From Rhodocyclaceae bacterium (lineage in GTDB: Bacteria; Pseudomonadota; Gammaproteobacteria; Burkholderiales; Rhodocyclaceae), in contig JAGRGB010000029.1 of NCBI GenBank assembly GCA_020445745.1, positions 186,001 through 250,000 on the forward strand: a stretch of 64,000 bases of DNA. Direction: 5' to 3'. Each line of letters begins with the position of its first letter. Position 1 is the first letter of the stretch. The notes beneath the pieces are model-generated. The model made no database searches. It was not told the DNA's origin and was given only the letters and a program-made list of their open reading frames with translations. Below are positions 55,780 to 64,000 of the stretch, piece after piece. A program made the translations under genes and the position numbers.

Positions 55780-56771
55780 ACGACGCGTCAGCGAGGCGGG
55801 TGCTGGTCACCCGCCGTACCTTCGACGAGGTGCTGGCCGGTCTGCGGCTGCGTTTCGACGTGGACGACAACCAGGGCGATCAGCCGCTGACCCCGGACGA
55901 GCTGGCCGCTCGTGCGGCGCCGTGCGAGGGCATCGTCGCCGCCGTCGCCGACGCCGTGACGCCGGCGCTGCTCGATGCCTGCCCGCGGCTGCGGGTGGTC
56001 GCGAACTGTGCGGTCGGCACCAACAACGTGGACATCCCGGCGTGCACCGCACGCGGGGTGATGGTCACCAACACGCCGGGGGTGCTCGACGACACCACCG
56101 CCGACCATGCCTGGGCGCTGATGTTCGCGGCCGCGCGGCGGGTCGTCAGTGCGGACCGCTGGCTGCGCGATGGCCACTGGCGGGCATGGGGCTTCATGGA
56201 CTGGCACGGTGTCGACGTCCATCATGCGACGCTCGGCATCGTCGGCATGGGGCGGATCGGCCGGGCCATCGCCCGGCGTGCGGCGGGCTTCGACATGCGC
56301 GTGATCTACCACAACCGCAAGCCCCTTCCCGACGACCAGGCGCTGGCCTGCGGAGCGGGCTATGCGGGTCTCGACGAGCTGCTGTCGTCCGCCGACTTCG
56401 TCGTCGTGTCGGTGCCCTACGGCCCGGCGACGCACCATCTGATCGGAGCCCGGGAGCTCGCCTTGCTGAAGCCCTCCGCCGTTTTCGTCAATATCGCCCG
56501 CGGCGGCGTCGTGGACGACGCGGCGCTGGTCGAGGTGCTGCAGGAAGGGCGTATCGCGGCCGCCGGCATCGATGTCTTCGAAAACGAACCGAAGCTGCAT
56601 CCGGGCTTCCCGGCCCTCGACAACGCGGTGTTGACACCGCACATCGCCAGCGCCAGCCGCGCGACCCGCCTCGGCATGGCCGAACTGGCGGCGCGCAACC
56701 TGGTGGCGGCACTGGAAGGTGCGCGGCCGCCGAGCCTGGTGAATCCGGAGGTGCTGTCCCGCGCCGGCTGA
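55776..56771 (+). CDS. D-2-hydroxyacid dehydrogenase (GhrB/glycerate dehydrogenase-like)
   Basis: 331-residue NAD(P)-dependent cytoplasmic enzyme that interconverts 2-oxo and D-2-hydroxy acids such as glyoxylate/glycolate or hydroxypyruvate/glycerate. The Rossmann motif is GIVGMGRIGRAIARR (Gly157, Gly159, Gly162). Catalytic residues are Arg242 (NIARGGVVDD), Glu271 (ENEP) and His289 (LTPHIAS). It is the last gene of the TRAP operon, consistent with uptake and use of an oxo or hydroxy acid. Confidence 0.9.
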   Translation: MNDASARRVLVTRRTFDEVLAGLRLRFDVDDNQGDQPLTPDELAARAAPCEGIVAAVADAVTPALLDACPRLRVVANCAVGTNNVDIPACTARGVMVTNTPGVLDDTTADHAWALMFAAARRVVSADRWLRDGHWRAWGFMDWHGVDVHHATLGIVGMGRIGRAIARRAAGFDMRVIYHNRKPLPDDQALACGAGYAGLDELLSSADFVVVSVPYGPATHHLIGARELALLKPSAVFVNIARGGVVDDAALVEVLQEGRIAAAGIDVFENEPKLHPGFPALDNAVLTPHIASASRATRLGMAELAARNLVAALEGARPPSLVNPEVLSRAG

Positions 56772-56865
56772 GGGGCATCCCGCCTGACCGGGACCGAGTC
56801 GTCGTGCCCAGCAGGTGATTGCGGCGCGCGTCGCCACGCGGGCCAGCGGGTGGACCGCGCGGCGG

Positions 56866-57309
56866 CTATTCGCTCATGCCGGCCCGCCACAGCTGGATGA
56901 CCATGCTCGTCTCCTGCCAGTCGACATCCCGCGAGCAGGTGCCCGCCTGCTTGGCGAGCACCAGGATGGCATCCTTGCGCAGATACACTTCTTCGGTTCG
57001 GCGGTAGTGGTTGTGCTTGGCGCAGAACGGCACGATGTACCAGGTCTGGCTGGTTCGCCCGTCCACCTGCAGGACGTGGGCCCCGCGATCGCCGCGATCC
57101 CCGCAACCGCGTACGTAGCAGGGTGGGTCGAGGACCACGGCCGGATGGATGTTCGGATAGTCCCGCAGCACCCCGGTACGCCAGTGGTTGATCCAACTGC
57201 TGCAGCCGCAGCGGCGGTGCCACTTGTTGCCGTCGCGAAAGACCCAGGTCGTGCCGGCAATGTTGCGGACGCAGAAATTGTCGTTCTTGTTCGCTCGCGT
57301 GTTCGCCAT
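56866..57309 (-). CDS. Cys/His-rich hypothetical protein (possible zinc-ribbon)
   Basis: 147 residues from ATG 57309. Clustered metal-ligand candidates are HRRCGCSSWINHW, PPCYVRGCGDRGDRGAHVL and IVPFCAKHNHY. The spacing C-x-x-x-x-C ... GAHV ... IVPxCxxHN recalls small proteins related to HNH or zinc-ribbon folds, but I cannot assign it. No signal peptide. It is convergent with the dehydrogenase gene and divergent from ppk2. Confidence 0.65.
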   Translation of the reverse strand: MANTRANKNDNFCVRNIAGTTWVFRDGNKWHRRCGCSSWINHWRTGVLRDYPNIHPAVVLDPPCYVRGCGDRGDRGAHVLQVDGRTSQTWYIVPFCAKHNHYRRTEEVYLRKDAILVLAKQAGTCSRDVDWQETSMVIQLWRAGMSE

Positions 57310-57569
57310 CGGTTCCCCGTCCGTGATCTTTTCTGGCGGCGTGGTACGGTCGAAGCGTTTGTGTGCGGGAGCTGTGCTCCGCGCGCTACGCCAGATGAAT
57401 CATAGCGGCCGTCCCGCGCTCGCGGCAATGATCGAGATGCGCACGGCACGAGCGCTGCAGGTGTCACGCATTCCGGCCGAAGTCAACGGACAATGGCCTT
57501 CGATGGGGGGCCGTGGATGCAGCGCACCGACCGCGGTGCGACGGGACGATCGACGATCGGGAGTTTGGA

Positions 57570-58499
57570 ATGAGCGACGAAAGAGACAAGGCACGCGAGG
57601 AGTTCGAAGCCCAGATGCACGCCGAGATGAGCGATCGTCTCGACGAGGAACTGGAGATGGAATTCGACGACGCGCGCATGGACGAGATGCTCGCGTCGGC
57701 GGGGGTCGCGATCCCGGCGCCGCAGGACATGGAGCCGGGCCTGTATTTCCGCGAGCTGCTGCGGCTGCAGGGCGAGCTGGTCAAGCTGCAGGACTGGGTC
57801 GTACACAAGAAGCTGAAACTGGTGGTGCTGTTCGAGGGGCGCGACGCCGCGGGCAAGGGCGGCGTGATCAACCGCATCACCCAGCGCCTGAACCCGCGGG
57901 TGTGTCACGTCGCGGCGCTGCCGGCGCCGACCGAGCGCGAGAAGACCCAGTGGTACTTCCAGCGCTACGTCGCCCACCTGCCGGCCGGTGGCGAGATCGT
58001 GCTGTTCGACCGCAGCTGGTACAACCGCGCCGGCGTCGAGCGGGTGATGGGTTTCTGCACCAACGCCGAGTACGAGGAATTCTTCCGCAGCGTGACCGAG
58101 TTCGAGAAGATGCTGGTGCGCTCCGGCATCATCCTCGTCAAGTACTGGTTCTCGATGACCGACGAGGAGCAGCACCGGCGATTCATGATGCGCATCCACG
58201 ATCCGCTGAAGCAGTGGAAGCTGTCGCCGATGGACATGGAATCGCGCCGCCGCTGGGAGGCCTACACCAAGGCCAAGGAGGTGATGATCGAGCGCTCCCA
58301 CATCCCCGAGGCGCCGTGGTGGGTGGTCGAGGGTGTGCACAAGAAGCGCGCGCGCCTGAACTGCATCGCCCACCTGCTCTCCCAGGTGCCCTATGGCGAG
58401 ATCACCAATCCGCCAGTGCGACTGCCGCAGCGCGAGTTCCATCCCAACTACATCCGCCTGCCGATTCCGGACTCGATGATCGTGCCGCGCCGCTACTGA
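57570..58499 (+). CDS. ppk2: Polyphosphate kinase 2
   Basis: 309 residues from ATG 57570 (GGAGTTTGGA upstream); earlier in-frame codons lack a site. Walker A GRDAAGKGG is at 90-98 and the lid/Walker B segment FDRSWYNRAGVERVMGF begins near 146. Both identify a PPK2 that moves phosphate between polyphosphate and nucleotides. The N-terminal ~55 residues are an acidic, Met-rich helical extension. Class I function (NDP/NTP) is likely but not proven. Confidence 0.92.
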   Translation: MSDERDKAREEFEAQMHAEMSDRLDEELEMEFDDARMDEMLASAGVAIPAPQDMEPGLYFRELLRLQGELVKLQDWVVHKKLKLVVLFEGRDAAGKGGVINRITQRLNPRVCHVAALPAPTEREKTQWYFQRYVAHLPAGGEIVLFDRSWYNRAGVERVMGFCTNAEYEEFFRSVTEFEKMLVRSGIILVKYWFSMTDEEQHRRFMMRIHDPLKQWKLSPMDMESRRRWEAYTKAKEVMIERSHIPEAPWWVVEGVHKKRARLNCIAHLLSQVPYGEITNPPVRLPQREFHPNYIRLPIPDSMIVPRRY

Positions 58500-58507
58500 C
58501 GCGGCGG

Positions 58508-58532
58508 GGCGGCCCCGGTCGGCGGGGCCGCC
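58508..58532 (+). terminator. GC-rich hairpin after ppk2
   Basis: Ten-bp perfect stem GGCGGCCCCG/CGGGGCCGCC with loop GTCGG, nine bases after the ppk2 stop. There is no T tract, so it may be a weak or Rho-dependent terminator, or an mRNA-stabilising structure. Confidence 0.45.
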
Positions 58533-58621
58533 GGTCGGCGCCGTCATCGGCACGCAACCGTGCTGCAACGCCGACGCAACGTGCCGGCCGCATGCTGCGC
58601 TCTGCCGCCGCCGGAGCACCC

Positions 58622-59830
58622 ATGCGCGTCCTGCAACTTTCCGATGTCTATTTTCCCCGCGTGAATGGGGTGTCCACGTCGATCGAGACCTTTCGCCGGC
58701 GGCTGCGTGAACTCGATGTCGAAGTCCTGCTGGTGGCGCCACGCTACGGCAGCGAGGGGGACACCGACGATGTCCTGCGGGTCGCCGGGAGGCCGGTCCC
58801 CGGTGATCCCGAGGACCGGTTGATGAGGCTGCGGGAGACTGCGGCGCGAGCCTCGGCGATCGCCGCGGGCGGTGTCGACCTGATCCACGTGCACACCCCC
58901 TTCGCGGCGCATCTGGCCGGAGTCCATGTGGCGCGGCGGCTGGACCTGCCAGTGCTCGTCAGCTACCACACCCTGTTCGAGGAATACGCCCGGCACTATG
59001 TGCGCTGGCTGCCGCGCGCCCTGACCGCAGCTTGCGCCCGTGCCATCTCGCGCCACCAGTGTCAGCAGGCCGAGCGCGTGATCGCGCCGTCCGGGCAGAT
59101 GCGCGAGCGCCTGCTGAGCTACGGCGTGACACGGCCGATCGACGTGCTGCCGACCGGCGTCGAAGGCGCGCATTTTGCCGCCGGCGATCGCCAGCGCTTC
59201 CGGCGCGCCCACGATATCCCGCCCGGCCGGCCGGTCGCGCTGACGGTCAGCCGCCTGGCCTTCGAAAAGAACATCGGCATGCTGGTCGAGGCGGTCGTGC
59301 ATGCCCGCCGCGTCTGTCCGGACATGTTGCTGCTGATCGCCGGTCAGGGGCCGGCCGAAGGAGACCTGAAGCGCCAGGTCGAACGCTGTGGCGTGGCGGA
59401 TTCGATCCGCTTCCTGGGCTATCTCGACCGGGTGCAGATGCTGCCAGACTGCTACGCCGCCGCCGATCTGTTCGTGTTCGCGTCCCGCACCGAGACCCAG
59501 GGCCTGGTGCTGCTCGAGGCGATGGCCGCCGGCACGCCGGTACTGGCGCTGGCCAGCATGGGCGCGAGCTCGATCCTGGCGGGTGGTCGCGGTTGCCTGC
59601 GCGCTCCCGACGACGCCGGCGATTTCGGACGAATGATCGGCGACCTGCTGAACCATCCCGAACACCTCGACGACATGTCGGCAGCCGCACGACAGGCCGC
59701 GACGGCATGGTCGGCAGTGGCGAAGGCCGGGCAGCTCTACGAGCTGTACATGAGGATCGGCGCCGGGGGGCGCCGCAAGGCAACGAGGAGACAAGCTTGG
59801 AAAGCCCGTACAAAGGGAAGAGCGGCCTGA
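58622..59830 (+). CDS. GT4-family glycosyltransferase
   Basis: 402 residues from ATG 58622. The N-terminal domain has the acceptor-side motif DVYFPRVNGVSTSIETF. The C-terminal domain has the GT4 donor-binding E-x7-E pattern (ASRTETQGLVLLEAMAAGTPVLA). It is close to bacterial 1,2-diacylglycerol or phosphatidylinositol glycosyltransferases. The last ~30 residues are very basic (RRKATRRQAWKARTKGRA) and suit membrane association. It overlaps dgkA by 34 bp. Confidence 0.88.
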   Translation: MRVLQLSDVYFPRVNGVSTSIETFRRRLRELDVEVLLVAPRYGSEGDTDDVLRVAGRPVPGDPEDRLMRLRETAARASAIAAGGVDLIHVHTPFAAHLAGVHVARRLDLPVLVSYHTLFEEYARHYVRWLPRALTAACARAISRHQCQQAERVIAPSGQMRERLLSYGVTRPIDVLPTGVEGAHFAAGDRQRFRRAHDIPPGRPVALTVSRLAFEKNIGMLVEAVVHARRVCPDMLLLIAGQGPAEGDLKRQVERCGVADSIRFLGYLDRVQMLPDCYAAADLFVFASRTETQGLVLLEAMAAGTPVLALASMGASSILAGGRGCLRAPDDAGDFGRMIGDLLNHPEHLDDMSAAARQAATAWSAVAKAGQLYELYMRIGAGGRRKATRRQAWKARTKGRAA

Positions 59831-60183
59831 AGCGGCTGGCCAATGCGCTGCGCTACTCGGTCGATGGCCTGCGCGCGGCTTATCGCTGCGAGGAGGCGTT
59901 TCGCCAGGAGGTGTGGCTGGCCGCGGTGCTGGTGCCGACCGCGCTGCTGGTGGATGTCTCCGACAACTGGAAGGCGCTGATGATCGCCTCGGTGCTGCTC
60001 GTGGTCATCGTCGAACTGCTGAATTCGGCGGTCGAAGCGACCGTCGATCGCGTCTCGCTCGACGACCACCGCCTCGCCAAGCGGGCCAAGGACATCGGCA
60101 GCGCGGCGGTACTGGTGGCGATCGGCAACCTGACCGTGGTCTGGGCCTTCGGGCTGACCGCCGCGCTATTCACGATGTCGTAA
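59797..60183 (+). CDS. dgkA: Diacylglycerol kinase
   Basis: 128 residues from TTG 59797, with GAGGAG 7 nt upstream. This small trimeric inner-membrane enzyme has three membrane helices and the signature VELLNSAVEATVDR...AKRAKDIGSAAV. It phosphorylates diacylglycerol to phosphatidic acid, recycling lipid released by envelope glycan or glycerol-phosphate synthesis. It is embedded between two glycosyltransferases, which suggests the group handles a diacylglycerol-linked product. Confidence 0.93.
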   Translation: MESPYKGKSGLKRLANALRYSVDGLRAAYRCEEAFRQEVWLAAVLVPTALLVDVSDNWKALMIASVLLVVIVELLNSAVEATVDRVSLDDHRLAKRAKDIGSAAVLVAIGNLTVVWAFGLTAALFTMS

Positions 60184-60230
60184 CCGAAGCTTCATCGTCG
60201 TGACCCGATCGACGCCGACACTGCGGTGTC

Positions 60231-61454
60231 ATGAAACGTTCATCGGACAGAGCAGACCAGCACCGCGCCGCGCCGCCGATGCGGATCGCGCTGGTCACCG
60301 AAACCTTTCCACCGGAGATCAACGGGGTTGCCATGACCCTGGGCAGGATGGTCGCCGGTCTGCGCGAGCGCGGACACCACGTTCAGCTGCTGCGGCCGGG
60401 CCAGCGCCGGGGCGAGCAGCCGGCGCAAGGTGCCGGGTTCGAGGAGCGCCTGCTGCGCGGCCTGCCGATTCCGGGCTATGGGGGCCTGCGCTTCGGTCTG
60501 CCGGCGGCCCGCCCGCTGACCCGGTTGTGGCGGGCGTGGCGTCCCGATGTCGTCCATGTCGCCACCGAAGGGCCCCTCGGGTGGTCGGCGACGAGTGCCG
60601 CACGCCGACTCGGCCTGCCCCTGTGTTCGGACTTCCACACCAACTTCGACCACTACAGCCGACACTACGGACTGGCCTGGCTCGATCGGGCGGTCAGCGT
60701 CTATCTGCGCCGTTTCCACAACCGGGGCGTCGCTACCTTCGTGCCGTCGCGCGAACTGGCGGCACGGCTGAGCGGCGAGGGCTACCACGGCGTCGAAGTG
60801 ATCTCCCGCGGCGTCGATTGCGAGCTGTTCTCGCCGGCGCGGCGCAGCGTCTCGCTGCGCAGCAGCTGGGGCCTCGCGGTCGGCACGCTGGCCGTGCTGT
60901 CGGTCGGCCGGCTGGCGCCCGAGAAGAACCTGCCGCTGCTGCTGCAGGCCTTCGACGCGATCGCCGAGCAGCGCCCCGACGCGCGACTGATCCTGGTCGG
61001 CGACGGGCCGATGCGTCAGCGCTTGCAGCGGGAGCGGCCCGACGTGGTGTTCGCCGGCCTGCGCCGCGGCGAAGATCTGGCGGCCCACTATGCCAGCGGC
61101 GACGTCTTCCTGTTTCCGAGCCAGACCGAGACCTACGGCAACGTCACGCTGGAGGCGATGGCCAGTGGGCTGCCGGTCGTGGCCTACGACTACGCGGCCG
61201 CCGGCGAACTGATCCGGCCCGGCCAGAACGGCCTGCTGGCGCCGTTCGGTGACGCCCGCGAGCTGATCCGCCAGGGCGTGCGGCTCGGCCGCGATCCGCA
61301 ACTGGCGGCCGAACTGGGACAGGTGGCGCGGCAAACCGCGCAGCTGCAGGACTGGCACAGGATCCACGACGCCTTCGCGGCGGCGCTGGCAGCAGTGGCC
61401 GTTCGGCCGGCGTTGGCGATGACCGGCCGACTGAGTGCCCAGGCGCGCCCGTGA
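60231..61454 (+). CDS. GT4-family glycosyltransferase (second copy)
   Basis: 407 residues from ATG 60231; ATG 60279 (MRIALVTETFPPEINGVAMTL) is the start most homologues would use. The GT4 fold has the same ET-F-P-P-E-I-NGV entry as the first copy and the donor motif PSQTETYGNVTLEAMASGLPVVA. The two proteins are related paralogues, with different termini, and may add successive sugars. The stop overlaps the GTG start of the phosphoesterase gene. Confidence 0.88.
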   Translation: MKRSSDRADQHRAAPPMRIALVTETFPPEINGVAMTLGRMVAGLRERGHHVQLLRPGQRRGEQPAQGAGFEERLLRGLPIPGYGGLRFGLPAARPLTRLWRAWRPDVVHVATEGPLGWSATSAARRLGLPLCSDFHTNFDHYSRHYGLAWLDRAVSVYLRRFHNRGVATFVPSRELAARLSGEGYHGVEVISRGVDCELFSPARRSVSLRSSWGLAVGTLAVLSVGRLAPEKNLPLLLQAFDAIAEQRPDARLILVGDGPMRQRLQRERPDVVFAGLRRGEDLAAHYASGDVFLFPSQTETYGNVTLEAMASGLPVVAYDYAAAGELIRPGQNGLLAPFGDARELIRQGVRLGRDPQLAAELGQVARQTAQLQDWHRIHDAFAAALAAVAVRPALAMTGRLSAQARP

Positions 61455-62281
61455 AGCGGGTGCGCACGGTTTTCCTGTCCGACATCCATCTCGGCACGCG
61501 CGCCTGCCAGGCGGAGCACCTGCTGGCCTTCCTGCGGGCCTTTTCGTCGGAGCGCCTGTTCCTGATCGGAGACATCGTCGATTTCTGGGCGATGAGCCGC
61601 AGCGTCCATTGGGCACCCGCCCACAACACCGTGGTGCAGAAGATCCTGCGCCGCGCCCGGGGCGGCGATCTGGTGGTGTTCGTGCCCGGCAACCACGACG
61701 AGATCCTGCGCGAGCACGCCGGCACGGTGTTCGGCGACATCCGCGTCGAACGCGAGTGGATCCACGACGCGGCCGATGGCCGTCGCTATCTGCTGGTGCA
61801 TGGCGACGAGTTCGATCAGGTCACGCTCCACCATCGCTGGGTGGCGGTGCTCGGCGACATCGCCTACAACGCCCTGGTACGGATCAATCACTGGCTGTCG
61901 CGACTGCGGCGCTGGCTGCACGTGCCGGGCTACTGGTCGCTCGCCGGCTATGCCAAGCGCAAGGTCAAGGGCGCGGTCGGATTCATCTACGACTTCGAGG
62001 AGTCGGTGGCGCGGGCGACCCGCCAGCGCGGCCTCGACGGCGTGATCTGCGGCCACATCCACTGGGCGGCCGATCGCGACATCGACGGCGTGCGCTATCT
62101 CAACTGCGGTGACTGGGTCGACAGCTGCAGCGCGATCGTCGAACACTTCGATGGTCGCCTGGAGATCGTCCACTGGCACGACACCGCAGCCGTGGCGGGC
62201 GCGGTCCCGCAGCCCGCCGGTCGGCAGCCGCCGGCGCGGGAGGCCGCGGGGCCGATGCCGGTGGCGCGCTGCGAGGATTGA
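61451..62281 (+). CDS. LpxH-like metallophosphoesterase
   Basis: 276 residues from GTG 61451 (GTGA overlap). The calcineurin-type binuclear site is complete: Asp11-x-His13 (SDIHLG), Asp41 (GDIVD), Asn81-His82 (GNHDE), HGDE and GHIH. This family includes UDP-2,3-diacylglucosamine diphosphatases, although the classical lipid A enzyme is usually shorter. The FDQVTLHHRWVAVLGDIAYNALV insert and the position beside glycosyltransferases suggest an envelope-lipid pyrophosphatase. The C-terminal ~30 residues are Pro/Ala-rich. Confidence 0.85.
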   Translation: MKRVRTVFLSDIHLGTRACQAEHLLAFLRAFSSERLFLIGDIVDFWAMSRSVHWAPAHNTVVQKILRRARGGDLVVFVPGNHDEILREHAGTVFGDIRVEREWIHDAADGRRYLLVHGDEFDQVTLHHRWVAVLGDIAYNALVRINHWLSRLRRWLHVPGYWSLAGYAKRKVKGAVGFIYDFEESVARATRQRGLDGVICGHIHWAADRDIDGVRYLNCGDWVDSCSAIVEHFDGRLEIVHWHDTAAVAGAVPQPAGRQPPAREAAGPMPVARCED

Positions 62282-62366
62282 TTTTCAGGGCCGCGACGTC
62301 GAGGATACCGGCATACTCGTCGTTGTCGCCCGGCTGCCAGCCCGGTGGCCGGCATCGGAGACCCCC

Positions 62367-63404
62367 ATGGCCAGACGGACGCGCGTGAGCTTCGCGAGCT
62401 TCAACCTCTACAACCTGAATCTGCCCGGCCAGGGCATCTATTCCGATCGGGATGGCTGGAGCGAAGCCGAGTTCGCAGCCAAGCGCGACTGGAGCGCGCG
62501 GATGGTCCGCGAGCTGGACGCCGACGTGTGGGGTTTCCAGGAGCTGTGGAGCGGCGACGCGCTTGCCGCGGTGTTCGATGCCGCAGGCCTCGCCGACGAC
62601 TACCGGCTGCTGGTGCCGGCGGGCCATCGCGGCACCAGCATCGTCTGTGCCGCGGCGGTGCGGAAGGAGATCCTCGTCGGCGACGCCGAATGGATCTCCG
62701 ACTTCCCGCCCGAGTTCGTGCTCGACAGCGGTGGCGACGACCCGCAGACGCCGGACATCGCGGTCAGGGTGCGGGGCTTCTCGCGGCCGCTGCTGCGCTT
62801 TCACGTCCGCCCGCGCTCGCGCGGCAAGGTGATCACGGTCTACGTCGCCCACCTCAAGTCCAAGTCGCCTTCCCGGCTGTACCGGGAAGACTGGTACAAG
62901 GCCCGGCCGGATTTCTACCAGGATCACGCCATCGCCCTGGGCAGCGCGGTCGCGACGATCCGCCGCACCGCCGAGGCTGCCGCGTTGCGCATGATGCTGA
63001 CCGCCGACATGAAGGGCAACGACACCCCGCTGGTGGTGCTCGGCGATCTCAACGACGCGACCCACAGCAACACCCTGAACATCGTCACCGGCCAGCCCAA
63101 CTACCTGATGAGCGGGCTGGACCGGGGCGGCAGCGACGATGCGCTGTACACGGTCGGCATGCTGCAGCAATACCGCAGCTTCCGCGACGTCTATTACACC
63201 CACATCCACCAGAACGTGCGCGAATCGCTGGACCACATCCTGGTGTCGCAGGAGTTCTACGACAATTCGCGCCGGCGGCTGTGGGCGTTCAAGGGCATGG
63301 ACCTCTTCAACGACCATCTCAATACCGACGACCACAAGGCCGACGGCACTGGTGACCACGGTATCGCGCGGGCGGTGTTCGAGTACCGCCCGGCGAAGGA
63401 CTGA
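62367..63404 (+). CDS. Endonuclease/exonuclease/phosphatase-family protein
   Basis: 345 residues from ATG 62367 with GGAG upstream. The EEP fold is visible: SFASFNLYNL, Glu in GFQELW, HLKSKS, the catalytic GDLNDAT, DHILVS, and a terminal DHKADGTGDHGI. The family hydrolyses phosphodiesters in nucleic acids, phospholipids or inositol phosphates. No signal peptide is visible. It follows the LpxH-like gene by 85 bp, so a lipid role is possible but unproven. Confidence 0.84.
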   Translation: MARRTRVSFASFNLYNLNLPGQGIYSDRDGWSEAEFAAKRDWSARMVRELDADVWGFQELWSGDALAAVFDAAGLADDYRLLVPAGHRGTSIVCAAAVRKEILVGDAEWISDFPPEFVLDSGGDDPQTPDIAVRVRGFSRPLLRFHVRPRSRGKVITVYVAHLKSKSPSRLYREDWYKARPDFYQDHAIALGSAVATIRRTAEAAALRMMLTADMKGNDTPLVVLGDLNDATHSNTLNIVTGQPNYLMSGLDRGGSDDALYTVGMLQQYRSFRDVYYTHIHQNVRESLDHILVSQEFYDNSRRRLWAFKGMDLFNDHLNTDDHKADGTGDHGIARAVFEYRPAKD

Positions 63405-63421
63405 AGCGGCGGCCCTCGGGG

Positions 63422-63613
63422 GCAGGCCGGGCAGGTCCCGGCCGTGGGGGTGGTCCAGGAAACGCCGGGCCGCCCCAAGTTTCCCCAGCCCCCTCGGGGG
63501 GCAGGCCGGGCAGGTCCCGGCCGTGGGGGTGGTCCGGGAAACGCCGGGCCGCCCCAAGTTTCCCCAGCCCCCTCGGGGGGCAGGCCGGGCAGGTCCCGGC
63601 CGTGGGGGTGGTC
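63422..63613 (+). repeat. 79-bp tandem repeat, about 2.4 copies
   Basis: Units begin GCAGGCCGGGCAGG at 63422, 63501 and 63580; the third is cut after 34 bp. Each contains CGGGCAGGTCCCG and CCCCAAGTTTCCCCAGCCCC. The copies are nearly identical, with CCAGGAAAC versus CCGGGAAAC the visible change. The array fills the gap between two convergent genes and reaches the stop codon of the next one. Confidence 0.88.
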
Positions 63614-63803
63614 AATACACGTCGGCCAGTTCCGGATCGGCGCCGATCATGCCGTTCAACTGGATCATCCGAGCGACCTCGTCGTCCATCTCGGAGCGGT
63701 CGATGTGGCGGTCGTCGTTCCAGGCCATGTCGAGGATCAGGCGGGACAGACGGCGGGAAGAATCGGCAACGTTGTCGCGGCTGGTGATGAAGGTCGTTTT
63801 CAT
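63612..63803 (-). CDS. Small acidic hypothetical protein, 63 residues
   Basis: Starts at ATG 63803 with GGGAG upstream; an upstream-extended frame is not supported. The product (MKTTFITSRDNVADSSRRL...RMIQLNGMIGADPELADVY) is a soluble helical protein with no signal peptide. I recognise no family. Its stop abuts the 79-bp repeat array. The remaining 197 bp to the window end hold no gene that I can support. Confidence 0.6.
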   Translation of the reverse strand: MKTTFITSRDNVADSSRRLSRLILDMAWNDDRHIDRSEMDDEVARMIQLNGMIGADPELADVY

Positions 63804-64000
63804 GATCGTCTCCCTTTGGGGTTTGGGTTTGCCGTCGGACCGCGCCTGCTGGTGCGATCCGTCGGCTTCTGACCATGAGTGGCGTCGCGGGGGTGCTGCG
63901 GTTCTGAAGCCTTGCGGGGTGACGAGAACTAGTTGGCAGCCTGCTGCTCGTGCCGCCGGGGCCATCTGTGCACGAGTACACCGGCTGGGTCCACCGGGTC

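Overview
This is about 64 kb of GC-rich, gene-dense Gram-negative chromosome. A lexA-imuA-imuB SOS cassette, a 160-kDa-type NAD-glutamate dehydrogenase, a DUF3144 protein, TRAP transport, MASE1/GGDEF/EAL signalling and a Cus-type copper efflux system point to a beta- or gammaproteobacterium. The species cannot be fixed from the sequence alone. No rRNA, tRNA, intact prophage or IS transposase was seen.

Layout. 1-11.7 kb: a partial Na+/H+ antiporter, a response regulator, an HExxH protein, the giant glutamate dehydrogenase, succinate-semialdehyde dehydrogenase, and a translationally coupled GNAT acetyltransferase/nitrilase pair. 12.2-16.6 kb: the SOS mutagenesis operon (lexA, imuA, imuB) under one SOS box, with a divergent membrane protein that has a TIR-like C-terminus. 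16.8-21.5 kb: a Bcp-type peroxiredoxin, SlyD, a fused peptide-type ABC ATPase, and a globin-coupled protein with a degenerate GGDEF domain.

21.7-34.8 kb is a copper/silver homeostasis island. A CusS/CusR-type two-component system is divergent from an outer-membrane lipoprotein, multicopper oxidase, cupredoxin and cytochrome c operon, which is followed by cusF-like, cusC, cusB and cusA. Two matching response-regulator boxes, one before each half, suggest a single regulon.

34.8-37.6 kb is a decayed defence region: a two-repeat mini-array of type I-E character, an MntA/HepT toxin-antitoxin pair whose hepT carries an in-frame amber codon, and a truncated type I-F cas8f (csy1) that runs straight into the remains of a type I-F CRISPR array.

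37.6-49.6 kb: ArfB ribosome rescue, a DUF3144 protein, a large c-di-GMP enzyme, a GMC oxidoreductase with methylmalonate-semialdehyde dehydrogenase and a divergent LysR regulator, then an EthD-family protein and a self-contained phosphorelay (membrane Hpt kinase, CheY-like regulator, CheX-like phosphatase).

50.6-56.8 kb: a TRAP transporter operon continuing into an amidase, a 56-residue membrane peptide and a 2-hydroxyacid dehydrogenase. The two TRAP permease genes are separated by a 449-bp block of tandem repeats flanked by an 8-bp direct repeat. 56.8-64 kb: a Cys/His-rich protein, polyphosphate kinase 2, and an envelope-lipid cluster (two GT4 glycosyltransferases, DgkA, an LpxH-like phosphoesterase and an EEP-family phosphatase), ending in 79-bp tandem repeats and a 63-residue protein.
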